Shown here: positions 1 to 6,961 of the stretch, in pieces
Layout: every line of letters begins with the position of its first letter
Numbering within the stretch: position 1 is the first letter of the stretch
Origin: JBLNDG01 sp050261415
GTDB taxonomy: Bacteria; Bacillota; Clostridia; Lutisporales; Lutisporaceae
Reading direction: 5' to 3'
NCBI GenBank assembly: GCA_050261415.1
Contig: JBLNDG010000006.1
Location: 1-9,578 of the forward strand
Length of the DNA: 9,578 nucleotides
The notes under the pieces: model-generated
The model's database searches: none
Seen by the model: only the letters and a program-made list of their open reading frames with translations
Told to the model about the DNA's origin: nothing
Translations under genes and position numbers: made by a program

Positions 1-1646
1 ACAGGACTTGAGTTTATTTTTTTCTTCTCGGCCATATCTTCCAGCATTTTTAGTATTTCAGGATTTAGCTCTTCAAGTTTATTAAGTGATTTGTCAACCT
101 TTTTGAGTTTGAATCTGTTTACCATATCTTTCAAAATTTCTGCCTGGCTTGACAGTTCCTCACTTGCAGCGGCACTTTCTTCGGATGTAGCCGAGTTGGT
201 CTGGACAACCTCTGAAATCTGCGTTATTCCCTGGTTTACCTGTGCAATCGCCGTAGCTTGTTCATTCGATGCTGCTGCAATCTCTCCTACAAGTGTTGCC
301 GACTTTGTAACCCCTTCAACGATCTTATTCAAAGCATTTGCCGTATCATTTGCTATCTTTGTGCCGCCTTCTACCTTCGTAATTGAACCTTCTATTAATA
401 CAGTTGTTTCTTTGGCGGCATTAGCACTTCTGGCAGCAAGGTTTCTGACTTCTTCTGCTACTACTGCAAAACCTTTGCCGTGCTGTCCAGCCCTTGCAGC
501 TTCTACTGCGGCATTCAACGCAAGAATATTGGTCTGGAATGCTATTTCATCAATAACTTTTATAATCTTTGATATGTTGCCAGAAGCCTCATTTATCTCA
601 TCCATTGCTTTAACCATTTCCTTCATTTGATTATTCCCCTGGACTGCAGCATCTTTGGCAGCCGAAGCCAGTTCATTAGCCTGGTTTGCATTTGCAGCAT
701 TCTGTTTAGTCTGGGATGCGATTTCCTCTATTGAAGCAGTCAATTCTTCAATAGAACTTGCCTGTTCAGTTGAGCCTTGAGATAATGCCAGGCTTGAATC
801 GGATACCTGTTTTGCACCTGAAGCTACCTGCTCTGCTGAGGCATTGATATTGCTCATAACTTCGTTAATATTATCAGCCATAGTCCTGAAAGACTCTGCT
901 AAAGAACCGATTTCATCTTTTGTGTTTATATCCATACTTACATTCAAATCACCCTGTGCAATCTTGTCTGCAATTACGGCCAGTTTCCCTACAGGTTTAC
1001 TGATTATATTGGAGATGAAAATTCCAAGACCAACTGCTAAACCCATACCAACCAGTATAAAAATAATCATAGTTATTACAGACTTATTTGCTGTTGCTGT
1101 ATTTGTGTCGGATTTTTGTTTTGCTAAATCTACTTTAAGTTTAGTTAATGTATCAATAGGATCATTTATATTCTTTGCTAGTTGTAGACCCTCACCCTGC
1201 ATATTGCTATATGCCTCGTCATTTTTATTTGCATTAACAAGTTCAGTAAGTTTATTTATGTAAGGTTCATATGCCGCAATTGCGGATTTCAAGTCTTGAG
1301 TTAATTTGCGTCCCTCATCAGTTTGCAGCGTCTTGGAGAACTTTTCAAGTTCATCCTTCATAATAACAATATTTTCTTTGACAGTATTTATATATTTATC
1401 CCTATTTGCAGCATTTTTGTCAAGTATCATATCCCTCATTGCAATTCTTGTTTGGTTATATGCGTTTCGAACATTTAAAATCTGATCAATTGGGACGGTA
1501 TTTAATTCATACAGTGCTGTATCGTTATTATCAATCGTTTTAATGTTAACTATGCCCGTTACTCCTACAACACCTGCAATTAAAGCCACAAGAATAAACC
1601 CTAATAAAAGTTTTGCACTGATTTTCAAATTATAAAACCATTGCAT
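1..1646 (-). CDS. Methyl-accepting chemotaxis protein (3' end outside window)
   Basis: Transmembrane chemoreceptor that senses outside signals and controls CheA autophosphorylation through CheW. About 548 codons are visible; the C-terminus is cut by the window edge. ATG at 1646 follows an AAAGGGGG ribosome binding site. Order from the N-terminus: TM1 (about residues 9-31), an extracellular helical sensor of about 155 residues resembling the four-helix-bundle 4HB_MCP type, TM2 (about 190-212), HAMP linker (about 213-266), then a long coiled-coil signalling domain. The conserved hairpin tip is intact (DEIAFQTNILALNAAVEAAR, about residues 362-382, followed by AGQHGKGFAVVAEEVRNLA). The start lies 42 bp after the cheW stop, so it is the last visible gene of the riboswitch-cheY-cheA-cheW unit. 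Ligand unknown. The visible tail, AEKKKINSSP, is charged; a CheR-tethering pentapeptide cannot be judged. Confidence 0.97.
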   Translation of the reverse strand, partial: MQWFYNLKISAKLLLGFILVALIAGVVGVTGIVNIKTIDNNDTALYELNTVPIDQILNVRNAYNQTRIAMRDMILDKNAANRDKYINTVKENIVIMKDELEKFSKTLQTDEGRKLTQDLKSAIAAYEPYINKLTELVNANKNDEAYSNMQGEGLQLAKNINDPIDTLTKLKVDLAKQKSDTNTATANKSVITMIIFILVGMGLAVGLGIFISNIISKPVGKLAVIADKIAQGDLNVSMDINTKDEIGSLAESFRTMADNINEVMSNINASAEQVASGAKQVSDSSLALSQGSTEQASSIEELTASIEEIASQTKQNAANANQANELASAAKDAAVQGNNQMKEMVKAMDEINEASGNISKIIKVIDEIAFQTNILALNAAVEAARAGQHGKGFAVVAEEVRNLAARSANAAKETTVLIEGSITKVEGGTKIANDTANALNKIVEGVTKSATLVGEIAAASNEQATAIAQVNQGITQISEVVQTNSATSEESAAASEELSSQAEILKDMVNRFKLKKVDKSLNKLEELNPEILKMLEDMAEKKKINSSP

Positions 1647-1688
1647 TATGTAATTCCCCCTTTAAATTGAATTTTGGATTGCCTTTTT

Positions 1689-2183
1689 TTATAATGCCTC
1701 GCTCAAATTTTCCAGTTCGTCTTCTGTGAGCAGCTTTTCACAATCAAGCAGCAGTTTTACATCATCTCCGACTTTACCAATCCTTTTTATGTACCTGTTG
1801 TTAAAACCCTTGTTCATTTGCGGCGGTTCCACAATGTCCTGTTCCGGGATTGTGAGTACCTCTGAAACACTGTCCACGATAAACCCTATGGATATGTCCT
1901 TAATATCAATTACAATCACACAGGTCCTGTCATTGTATTTCTTTGGCTCTTTTTTGAACCGAAGCCTTACATCCATTACGGGAATAATCTTTCCTCTCAA
2001 ATTGATTATGCCTTTAATATACTCCGGCAGTTCGGGTATTTCCGTTATAGGCTGGATTCCAATGATTTCTGTGACATATTTGATTTCTATGCCGTAGCTT
2101 TCCTTGCCTAATGAGAAGGTCAAAAACCTGCCTTTCTGGGTGTCTTCCTCCATTTCCACAGTGTTTTCAATTGCGTCTGCCAT
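1689..2183 (-). CDS. cheW: CheW coupling protein
   Basis: Scaffold protein linking chemoreceptors to CheA in the cytoplasmic-face chemotaxis array. It is 164 aa from the ATG at 2183 (MADAIENTV), a normal CheW length with one CheW/SH3-like domain. Recognisable segments are the N-terminal strand FLTFSLGKESYGIEIKYV, the conserved LPEYIKGIINLRGKIIPVMD stretch and a C-terminal LLLDCEKLL. A start at TTG 2204 (adding MRKGDEN) is possible in frame but would place the AGGAAGGGAG ribosome binding site inside the gene. That site is 8 nt upstream of ATG 2183, so I prefer the shorter form. The gap to the cheA stop is 21 bp, indicating co-transcription and probably translational coupling. Confidence 0.97.
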   Translation of the reverse strand: MADAIENTVEMEEDTQKGRFLTFSLGKESYGIEIKYVTEIIGIQPITEIPELPEYIKGIINLRGKIIPVMDVRLRFKKEPKKYNDRTCVIVIDIKDISIGFIVDSVSEVLTIPEQDIVEPPQMNKGFNNRYIKRIGKVGDDVKLLLDCEKLLTEDELENLSEAL

Positions 2184-2204
2184 ATTCTCATCTCCCTTCC
2201 TCAA

Positions 2205-4283
2205 TTATTTTTCAAGCAAACCTGCAATATCGAGTATCAAGCTGATACTCCCGTCGCCTAACAATGTACAACCCGCCAGCCCCCTCACCTTTTTGATATT
2301 TCTGATATAGTTTGGCAATGCCTTCACAACCACCTGCTGTTCGCCTATCAGCTCGTCAGCAAAGATGCAAAGGCCTTTGCCTTCATTTTCGACCATTACG
2401 ATGATTCCGTCAGGAATATTTGTTATTTCAGTCTTTACTTTATATAGCTCATGCAGCTTCAAAATGGGATGACACTCGCCTCTTATCATAATCATTTCAT
2501 TGCCGTCGGGATCAGTAATTACATCCCTTTCTTTGGCTTTAAATGATTCTTTGATACTTATGACAGGTACTGTATAGGTTGATTTGCCTGCCCTTATTGT
2601 CATTCCGTCCATAATCGCAAGTGTCAGCGGGATCTTTAAAGTGATGGCAGTCCCCTCATTTGGTACGCTGTCTACAGAAACTGTCCCTCCGACAGCACCT
2701 ATATTTTTAGTAACTACATCCATGCCGACACCCCGGCCTGAAAACTCTGTTACTTTGTCTTTAGTAGAGAAACCAGGGAGGAATATGTACGAGTATATTT
2801 CCTTATCCGTAAGCTCGCTTTCAGGTCTATTAATAAGTCCATTCTCCCTTGCCCTGGCAAGTATCTTTTCTTTGTTCAAGCCTTTACCATCGTCCTTGAC
2901 GATTATCAGTACATCGCCACCCGCATTTTTAGCTTCCAGAGTAACCGTCCCAGCTTCAGGCTTGCCTTTTGCCAGCCTTTCTTCTGCTGATTCAATGCCA
3001 TGATCTATTGAATTTCTTATTAAGTGCATCAGAGGATCTGATATATGCTCAATGATATTCTTGTCAACCTCGGTTTCTTCACCTATTATCTCCAGTCGCA
3101 CTTCTTTTGACAGCTTTTTGGACATATCACGGACGACCCTGTTCATCTTCTGGAATGTAGTAGAGAGTGGGACCATCCGTATAGACATGGCTATATCCTG
3201 GAGTTCGTTAATAATTTTACGGTGCTGCCTTGCCGCTTTTTGAAAGTTATCAAGTGTTAATCCTGCAAGGTCGGGGTTTTGTGTTACCATAGCCTCGGAA
3301 ATAACCAATTCTCCAACTAAATCCATGAGCTTGTCCAGTTTGGTGACGCTAACACTGATAATGCTTTGATGGGAAGACACCAACTGGGTATCCCTTTCCA
3401 AGCCGTTTTCTTCTGATTCCTTATCTGCCTTTAAAATTTTCACGGGAGAGGAATCCTCCAGGACAATCTGCTTTTTACCCTTAAACTGGTTGAATTCCTC
3501 ATTGTTATCCAGTTCAACCAGTTCCAGATCTTTAAGAAAGATTGTCTGTGAGAAGAAATTGTGCATTTCCTCAAAGGAACGGTCTGTTTTAAGCCAGATT
3601 TGGAAACCTTCCTTCCTGATTATCTCGACACTGTTGTCATTATCAATAATATCTGCAGGGATATAGTAAACCTCTTCGGCAATATCTTTGAGGTTATGGA
3701 TTACGGTATAGGCGCGGATGTTTTCCATTTCACAGCCTTCCTCAAAATAAATAGCCGCTTTGAAACTTCTTTTTGGGGAAGACATGGCAGTTTTAAATTG
3801 ACTGATATAGTATCTCTGCATTTCACCCTCTGTAATGGACCGCTCTTTTACTACGTTTGTATCTGCTGTATGATTTAACTCTTTGAGTGTTGTTAAAAAA
3901 TCATTGATGTTCTCTATGAGAGAGGAAGCATTTCCATCCGGGTTATCACCATTTTTAATCTTTTGCATTTCGGCCTTGATAAAATCAACACTTTCCAGAA
4001 CTATGTCGCAAAGTCTTGAACAATCTATATTCAATGGCTTTTCTTCACGCAGAAAGTAGAAAAGGTCTTCAACCGCATGAGCAAGCATAGATATATCATT
4101 AAAAAGCATCATCGCGGAGGATCCTTTTATGGTGTGCATTATCCTGAATATTTCATTTATTGCGTCTTGCCCATAGCAGCCTGATTTTTCGCTGTTAATA
4201 ATGATTTGTTCAAGTTGTTCTAACAGTAGGCTTGTTTCAAAAATGAACATATCAAGCATAGGTTCATGGTTATAATCTGACAA
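2205..4283 (-). CDS. cheA: CheA chemotaxis histidine kinase
   Basis: Cytoplasmic histidine kinase that autophosphorylates and passes phosphate to CheY. It is 692 aa, typical for CheA. Order: P1 HPt domain with phospho-acceptor His50 (MHTIKGSSAMM); a poorly conserved region, about 165-255, that probably holds a P2 CheY-docking domain; P3 dimerisation helices (about 305-375); P4 ATPase with N box HLIRNSIDHGIE (420-431), G1 DDGKGL (464-469), F box FLPGFSTK (501-508) and G2 GRGVGMDVV (516-524); P5 CheW-like regulatory domain (about 560-692). All catalytic motifs are intact. The start is a TTG, supported by a GGGGGG ribosome binding site 6 nt upstream at 4290-4295; the next in-frame ATG is residue 9. 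The gene begins 28 bp after the cheY stop. Confidence 0.98.
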   Translation of the reverse strand: MSDYNHEPMLDMFIFETSLLLEQLEQIIINSEKSGCYGQDAINEIFRIMHTIKGSSAMMLFNDISMLAHAVEDLFYFLREEKPLNIDCSRLCDIVLESVDFIKAEMQKIKNGDNPDGNASSLIENINDFLTTLKELNHTADTNVVKERSITEGEMQRYYISQFKTAMSSPKRSFKAAIYFEEGCEMENIRAYTVIHNLKDIAEEVYYIPADIIDNDNSVEIIRKEGFQIWLKTDRSFEEMHNFFSQTIFLKDLELVELDNNEEFNQFKGKKQIVLEDSSPVKILKADKESEENGLERDTQLVSSHQSIISVSVTKLDKLMDLVGELVISEAMVTQNPDLAGLTLDNFQKAARQHRKIINELQDIAMSIRMVPLSTTFQKMNRVVRDMSKKLSKEVRLEIIGEETEVDKNIIEHISDPLMHLIRNSIDHGIESAEERLAKGKPEAGTVTLEAKNAGGDVLIIVKDDGKGLNKEKILARARENGLINRPESELTDKEIYSYIFLPGFSTKDKVTEFSGRGVGMDVVTKNIGAVGGTVSVDSVPNEGTAITLKIPLTLAIMDGMTIRAGKSTYTVPVISIKESFKAKERDVITDPDGNEMIMIRGECHPILKLHELYKVKTEITNIPDGIIVMVENEGKGLCIFADELIGEQQVVVKALPNYIRNIKKVRGLAGCTLLGDGSISLILDIAGLLEK

Positions 4284-4311
4284 TCAAATCCCCCCTTTTT
4301 CTGAATGGCTC

Positions 4312-4680
4312 TCATACTGCAAGTATTTTGTTCAAAGTCTCAACCACATGATCCTCTTTAAAAGGCTTTACGATGAAGTAATTGGCACCTGACACTATTG
4401 CTTCTTTTATCATAGGTTCCTGCCCCATTGCAGATACCATAATTACCTTTGTTTTAGAATCATGTGCATTAATGGTTTTCAGTGCCTCAATTCCGTCCAT
4501 TTCAGGCATGGTTATGTCCATAGTGACAATGTCGGGCTTCAATTCCTTATATTTTCTTACTGCTGCAGAACCGTTTTCAGCCTCGCCGACTACCTGAAAG
4601 CCATTCTTTTCAAGCATGGTTTTTAGAGCCATCCTCATAAAAGCTGCATCATCGACAATAAGAACCCTCTTCATCAGCAT
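4312..4680 (-). CDS. cheY: CheY single-domain response regulator
   Basis: Receiver-only protein phosphorylated by CheA that carries the signal to the flagellar motor. It is 122 aa from the ATG at 4680 (MLMKRVLIVDD). Acid pocket Asp10/Asp11, phospho-acceptor Asp55 (IVTMD), switch residue Ser83 (MVSAM) and Lys105 (FIVKPF) are all present. The start is set by AAGGAGAG ending 6 nt upstream; a second ATG at 4674 would be 14 nt from AAGGAG. The frame stays open back to 4857, but that extension passes through the terminator hairpin and into the c-di-GMP aptamer, so a 181-aa version is not credible. First gene of the che operon and therefore the one directly behind the riboswitch. As a receiver-only protein it could act on a non-flagellar target, but the cheA-cheW-MCP context favours CheY. 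Confidence 0.96.
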   Translation of the reverse strand: MLMKRVLIVDDAAFMRMALKTMLEKNGFQVVGEAENGSAAVRKYKELKPDIVTMDITMPEMDGIEALKTINAHDSKTKVIMVSAMGQEPMIKEAIVSGANYFIVKPFKEDHVVETLNKILAV

Positions 4681-4711
4681 TTCCAACTCTCCTTGCCATG
4701 TTAAAATCTCA

Positions 4712-4745
4712 CAAAAAAAAGCAGGCAAACATAAGTTGCCTACTT
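4712..4745 (-). terminator. Intrinsic terminator of the che riboswitch
   Basis: On the minus strand AAGUAGGCAA pairs with UUGCCUGCUU (10 bp including one G-U) around a 7-nt loop, followed directly by eight U. It lies between the aptamer and the cheY ribosome binding site, the usual place for an expression platform. Its 5' arm contains GGCAAC (4735-4740), complementary to GUUGCC of the aptamer's closing strand (4828-4833), so aptamer closure and antitermination compete. Inference: ligand binding frees the arm and terminates transcription. Confidence 0.93.
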
Positions 4746-4825
4746 GCAGTTCACTTTTGATAATGTCTAAAAGCATCAAGTAATTATTTACTCTCCAATA
4801 GACTTTATCCTTGCTCTCATAGCAA

Positions 4826-4905
4826 TTGGCAACCCAGCCGTCATCGTGTTTCCACATTAGACCTGTAGCTTTGCGTGCCTATCTTTTGATAGGTTTGCTT
4901 TTACA
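4826..4905 (-). ncRNA. c-di-GMP-I (GEMM-I) riboswitch upstream of cheY
   Basis: Read on the minus strand, the segment has the GEMM-I signature in order: AAAGCAAACC, a hairpin CCUAUC/GAUAGG, the invariant ACGCAAAGC core, GGUCUAA, a second hairpin (GUGGAAACAC), then GAUGACGGCUGGGUUGCC closing P1. The class binds cyclic di-GMP. It is followed by a terminator and then cheY, so it controls the whole cheY-cheA-cheW-MCP unit. The first hairpin loop reads AAAA where a GNRA tetraloop such as GAAA is usual, a modest departure that may weaken the tertiary dock. The predicted direction is OFF at high c-di-GMP (see the terminator). Confidence 0.95.
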
Positions 4906-4921
4906 ATTTACATAGGTACTA

Positions 4922-4951
4922 ATTCAATATTCTCTTGTATTGCTCGTTCAA
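4922..4951 (-). promoter_or_regulatory. Candidate promoter of the che riboswitch transcript
   Basis: Minus-strand TTGAAC (4946-4951) and TTGAAT (4922-4927) are separated by 18 bp, each matching the vegetative consensus at 4 of 6 positions. It would start transcription just before the aptamer. It is weak, and only 10 bp from the inverted repeat at 4961, so sequences that change on inversion would be its upstream (UP-element) region. No sigma-D type motility promoter was recognised. Confidence 0.3.
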
Positions 4952-4960
4952 TTTTTTAAA

Positions 4961-4991
4961 GTAACATTATGTCTAAATTGTTACTTTTATT
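4961..4991 (+). repeat. Left inverted repeat / recombinase site of cassette 1
   Basis: Pairs with 5786-5816 in inverted orientation, 27 of 31 identical. Within it, and starting slightly outside at 4958, there is a near-perfect tyrosine-recombinase-type core: arms AAAGTAACA (4958-4966) and TGTTACTTT (4979-4987) around a 12-bp asymmetric centre TTATGTCTAAAT. The ATGTCTAA centre is identical in the partner copy, as recombination would require. It sits between the che riboswitch promoter region and the recombinase gene. Confidence 0.88.
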
Positions 4992-5058
4992 ATTCTTATA
5001 ATATGCCTGTTTATTGGCTTTTATATATTGGATATATACGAGTAGAGCTTAATATTAG

Positions 5059-5087
5059 TTGATTTTATATGTAATAATAACTATATT
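5059..5087 (+). promoter_or_regulatory. Promoter of the cassette 1 recombinase gene
   Basis: TTGATT (5059-5064), a 17-bp spacer and TATATT (5082-5087) make a good sigma-A type promoter pointing at the recombinase gene. The leader that follows holds AATGTTAC (5097-5104), a copy of one recombination-site arm in reverse orientation, and a TTCAG-GTAA-CTGAA inverted repeat near 5121-5134. Both could bind the recombinase or a regulator (inference). Confidence 0.6.
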
Positions 5088-5165
5088 TTTATATAAAATG
5101 TTACATTTTTATAAGAGAACTTCAGGTAACTGAAATTGGAATATCTAATTAGAGGAGATGACTTT

Positions 5166-5726
5166 ATGACAGTAGAACCCATAAGGGATAAAGCAAAAAT
5201 AAAACAAATGTACAATTATTTAAACGGAAAAAATCCGAAATATGGTTTGCTTTTTAAATTTGGACTTAATACTGGATTACGGATAAGTGATATTCTTCCA
5301 ATAAAGATTAGTGATATATTTAACAGTAATTGGTGCTTCAAAGATCACTTAATATTAAAGGAAAAGAAAACTGGTAAAGAAAAGAAGATTAAACTTAACA
5401 ATGCTTTACGCAATTCTATACAGTCATATGTAAAAAACCAGAAGCTTTCTTTTGACAGTTACTTGTTTTCCAGTCAGAAAGGTACTCATATAGGAAGGGT
5501 ACAGGCTTACCGTGTTTTAAAAGAAGCTGCTGATGCTATTGGTATTGAAAATTTTGGTACGCATAGTTTGCGTAAAACATGGGGTTACTGGACTTATAAA
5601 ATATCACGCTATAATATCGGTCTTATTATGGATACCTTTAACCACAGTTCCATGGGGATTACCCTCCGTTATATAGGAGTAAACCAGGATCAAAAGGATG
5701 AATTATATTCTCTTGTACAATTTTAA
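5166..5726 (+). CDS. Short tyrosine recombinase (FimB/RecV-size invertase-like), cassette 1
   Basis: DNA strand-exchange enzyme of the phage integrase/XerC-D family. It is 186 aa from the ATG at 5166 (MTVEPIRDK), which has AGAGGAG 8 nt upstream; an in-frame TTG at 5136 lies before that site and is not preferred. Catalytic set: Arg39 (NTGLRISD), a lysine in the KKTGKEKK hairpin (67-74), His133 and Arg136 (THSLRKTWG), His160 (FNHSS) and nucleophile Tyr169 (LRYIG). There is no separate N-terminal core-binding domain; at under 200 aa it matches the size of FimB, FimE and clostridial RecV-type invertases. It is about 73% identical over its full length to the product at 6962-7522. Lying between inverted copies of its presumed site suggests it inverts its own segment. 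It reads away from the che operon toward the terminator at 5941-6004. Confidence 0.94.
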   Translation: MTVEPIRDKAKIKQMYNYLNGKNPKYGLLFKFGLNTGLRISDILPIKISDIFNSNWCFKDHLILKEKKTGKEKKIKLNNALRNSIQSYVKNQKLSFDSYLFSSQKGTHIGRVQAYRVLKEAADAIGIENFGTHSLRKTWGYWTYKISRYNIGLIMDTFNHSSMGITLRYIGVNQDQKDELYSLVQF

Positions 5727-5785
5727 AAAATTTTAAATATTTATGCAGGATAAACAGAGTTTACGTCGAATAATAAGACAATATG

Positions 5786-5816
5786 AATAAATACAACAAT
5801 TTAGACATATTGTTAC
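5786..5816 (-). repeat. Right inverted repeat / recombinase site of cassette 1
   Basis: Reverse complement of 4961-4991 with four mismatches; the central ATGTCTAA is unchanged. Arms here are AACAAT/ATTGTT. An extra hairpin, ACAATATG (5778-5785) with CATATTGT (5806-5813), overlaps it and could be a further binding arm. The segment between outer repeat ends is 856 bp. Confidence 0.88.
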
Positions 5817-5940
5817 ATGGATATACAGGAAAACTCTCCCTTCTTATAAAAATAATACGGCCACCTACCGCTAAAATATATTATTACCTGTTTTTGTTCT
5901 AAACTTTCTGGAAATTCCGTTTATTTAACTTAATAAATGC
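5817..5940. other. AT-rich spacer without recognisable feature
   Basis: Stretch between the cassette 1 repeat and the following terminator. I found no ORF with a ribosome binding site, no clear promoter and no repeat matching other parts of the window. Confidence 0.6.
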
Positions 5941-6004
5941 AAAAAGGGGATAAGGCTTAAGATATATGTTCTTATACCTTTACATCTTCAGCCTAACCCC
6001 TTTT
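5941..6004 (-). terminator. Long hairpin terminator, probably bidirectional
   Basis: AAAAGGGG with nearby AAGGCTTAAGAT pairs with ATCTTCAGCC and CCCCTTTT, giving a long imperfect stem with A and T runs on both flanks. On the minus strand it ends in five U and follows the broken methyltransferase gene by 17 bp. On the plus strand it would stop transcripts leaving the cassette 1 recombinase gene. Confidence 0.85.
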
Positions 6005-6021
6005 AACTTAAACCAGCATAA

Positions 6022-6591
6022 TTATTTGCTTGCCATAACTGCATAAAAATACTCATTTATATCTGCAGTAGACACATTCTTAAATCCACAATCCTGAAGA
6101 ACCTGTGTCACATAACCGCTTTCTAACCTGTGATCTGCAGGTGGCCCCCAATCGCTTTCCTTCTTTATCCACTCAACAATCACTATTTTCCCATCGTCCT
6201 TTTAAATACGCTTTGCTTCGTTTGTAAACCGAGCCCTGTCCTCAACTTCATGCAATACCAGACAGGCAAATGCAAAAGAGACCGTAGAATCCCCAACCTT
6301 TAGATCATATTCATCCGTTACAATTGACCTGATATTTGCCATAACATTTCCCTCTGCCCGTCTTTCCGTTTCCTCTATCATTTCTAATTCTATATCCATC
6401 GCATAGACAATGCCCTTTAGGCCAACAATGTCGGCAGCAGGAATAGAGAAATACCCAATTCCGCAGCCAATATCGGCAATTATGTCGCCTTCCTGCAAGC
6501 CCAACTTTTTCAGTATTTCATATGGCGGAAGAAATTCCCGCCGTTTTGGGTTATCCAGTTTATTCCTATTATTTGCATCAAATTTGTGCAT
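6022..6591 (-). pseudogene. Class I SAM-dependent methyltransferase, interrupted by an in-frame stop
   Basis: UbiE/Methyltransf_11-like enzyme that would transfer methyl from S-adenosylmethionine; substrate unknown. ATG at 6591 has GGAGG 9 nt upstream. SAM motif I is DIGCGIGYFSIP (about residues 41-52), with a downstream acidic MDIELEMIEE and FACLVLHEVED. Reading stops at TAA 6202-6204 after EAKRI. The same frame continues without a shift as KDDGKIVIVEWIKKES through to YFYAVMASK and a TAA at 6022, giving 189 codons before the final stop, a normal family size. In relatives this position usually reads like RILKPGG, so a TTA leucine to TAA change fits. The truncated product (129 aa) would lack the last strands of the fold. 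A sequencing error is the main alternative. Confidence 0.85.
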
Positions 6592-6726
6592 CCTTCAAAG
6601 CCTCCATAGGTATTTATAATGTTTTTTATCATGAGGCACTATACTCAAAGATTGTTGTTTGCAGCCTTTGAGAGTATCAACTGCTTTTACCCACTTTAGA
6701 GGTAAATAACTACTATAAAGATATTG
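6592..6726. other. Intergenic region upstream of the methyltransferase
   Basis: Holds the GGAGG ribosome binding site of the methyltransferase (minus strand) but no convincing gene. A 66-codon minus-strand frame here (6595-6795) crosses the hairpin terminator at 6727-6771 and has no family resemblance, so I do not call it. Confidence 0.55.
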
Positions 6727-6771
6727 AAAAGAGCCGCTAAAGCACAAATCTAGCACTCTGCGACTCTTTTT
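6727..6771 (-). terminator. Hairpin terminator facing cassette 2
   Basis: AAAAGAG-C-CGC (6727-6737) pairs with GCG-A-CTCTTTT (6760-6770), a 10-bp stem with one mismatch. U runs are present on both sides (UUUU on minus, five U on plus), so it may work in both directions. On the minus strand it would end transcripts from the cassette 2 recombinase gene after they leave the left repeat. Confidence 0.75.
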
Positions 6772-6832
6772 ATCCTTTAAATTTATGGGTAACAAAGGTA
6801 ATTTTTTTGGTAAACTAAACCATTAAATGAAA

Positions 6833-6857
6833 CATTCTAAAAATTTTGTTGCATTTT
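6833..6857 (+). repeat. Left inverted repeat / recombinase site of cassette 2
   Basis: Inverted partner of 7660-7684, 24 of 25 identical (CATT-C/T-TAAAAATTTTGTTGCATTTT). Aligned with the cassette 1 site it keeps the arm positions (AACATT, 8 bp, then TTTGTTGC against ATTGTTAC) but has a different centre, CTAAAAAT. The palindrome of arms (ATGAAACATT against ATGCAACAAA) is less perfect than in cassette 1. Confidence 0.85.
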
Positions 6858-6961
6858 TTATTTATTATCATTTTATATTATCACTACTGGAATGTCAACA
6901 CTATGGTTATTATGTCGGTTTTTATGTTATTATGAAAAAAATCCACACGAAAAACAACTTT

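Noticed and set aside
91..1263. Plus-strand ORFs at 91-630 and 844-1263
   Set aside because: Antisense shadows of the chemoreceptor gene, which has full motif support on the minus strand.
1726..3878. Plus-strand ORFs opposite cheW and cheA
   Set aside because: Low-complexity Ser/Ile/Phe-rich shadows of strongly conserved minus-strand genes, without ribosome binding sites.
6595..6795. 66-codon minus-strand ORF upstream of the methyltransferase
   Set aside because: It spans a terminator hairpin, has no recognisable domain and no convincing start signal.
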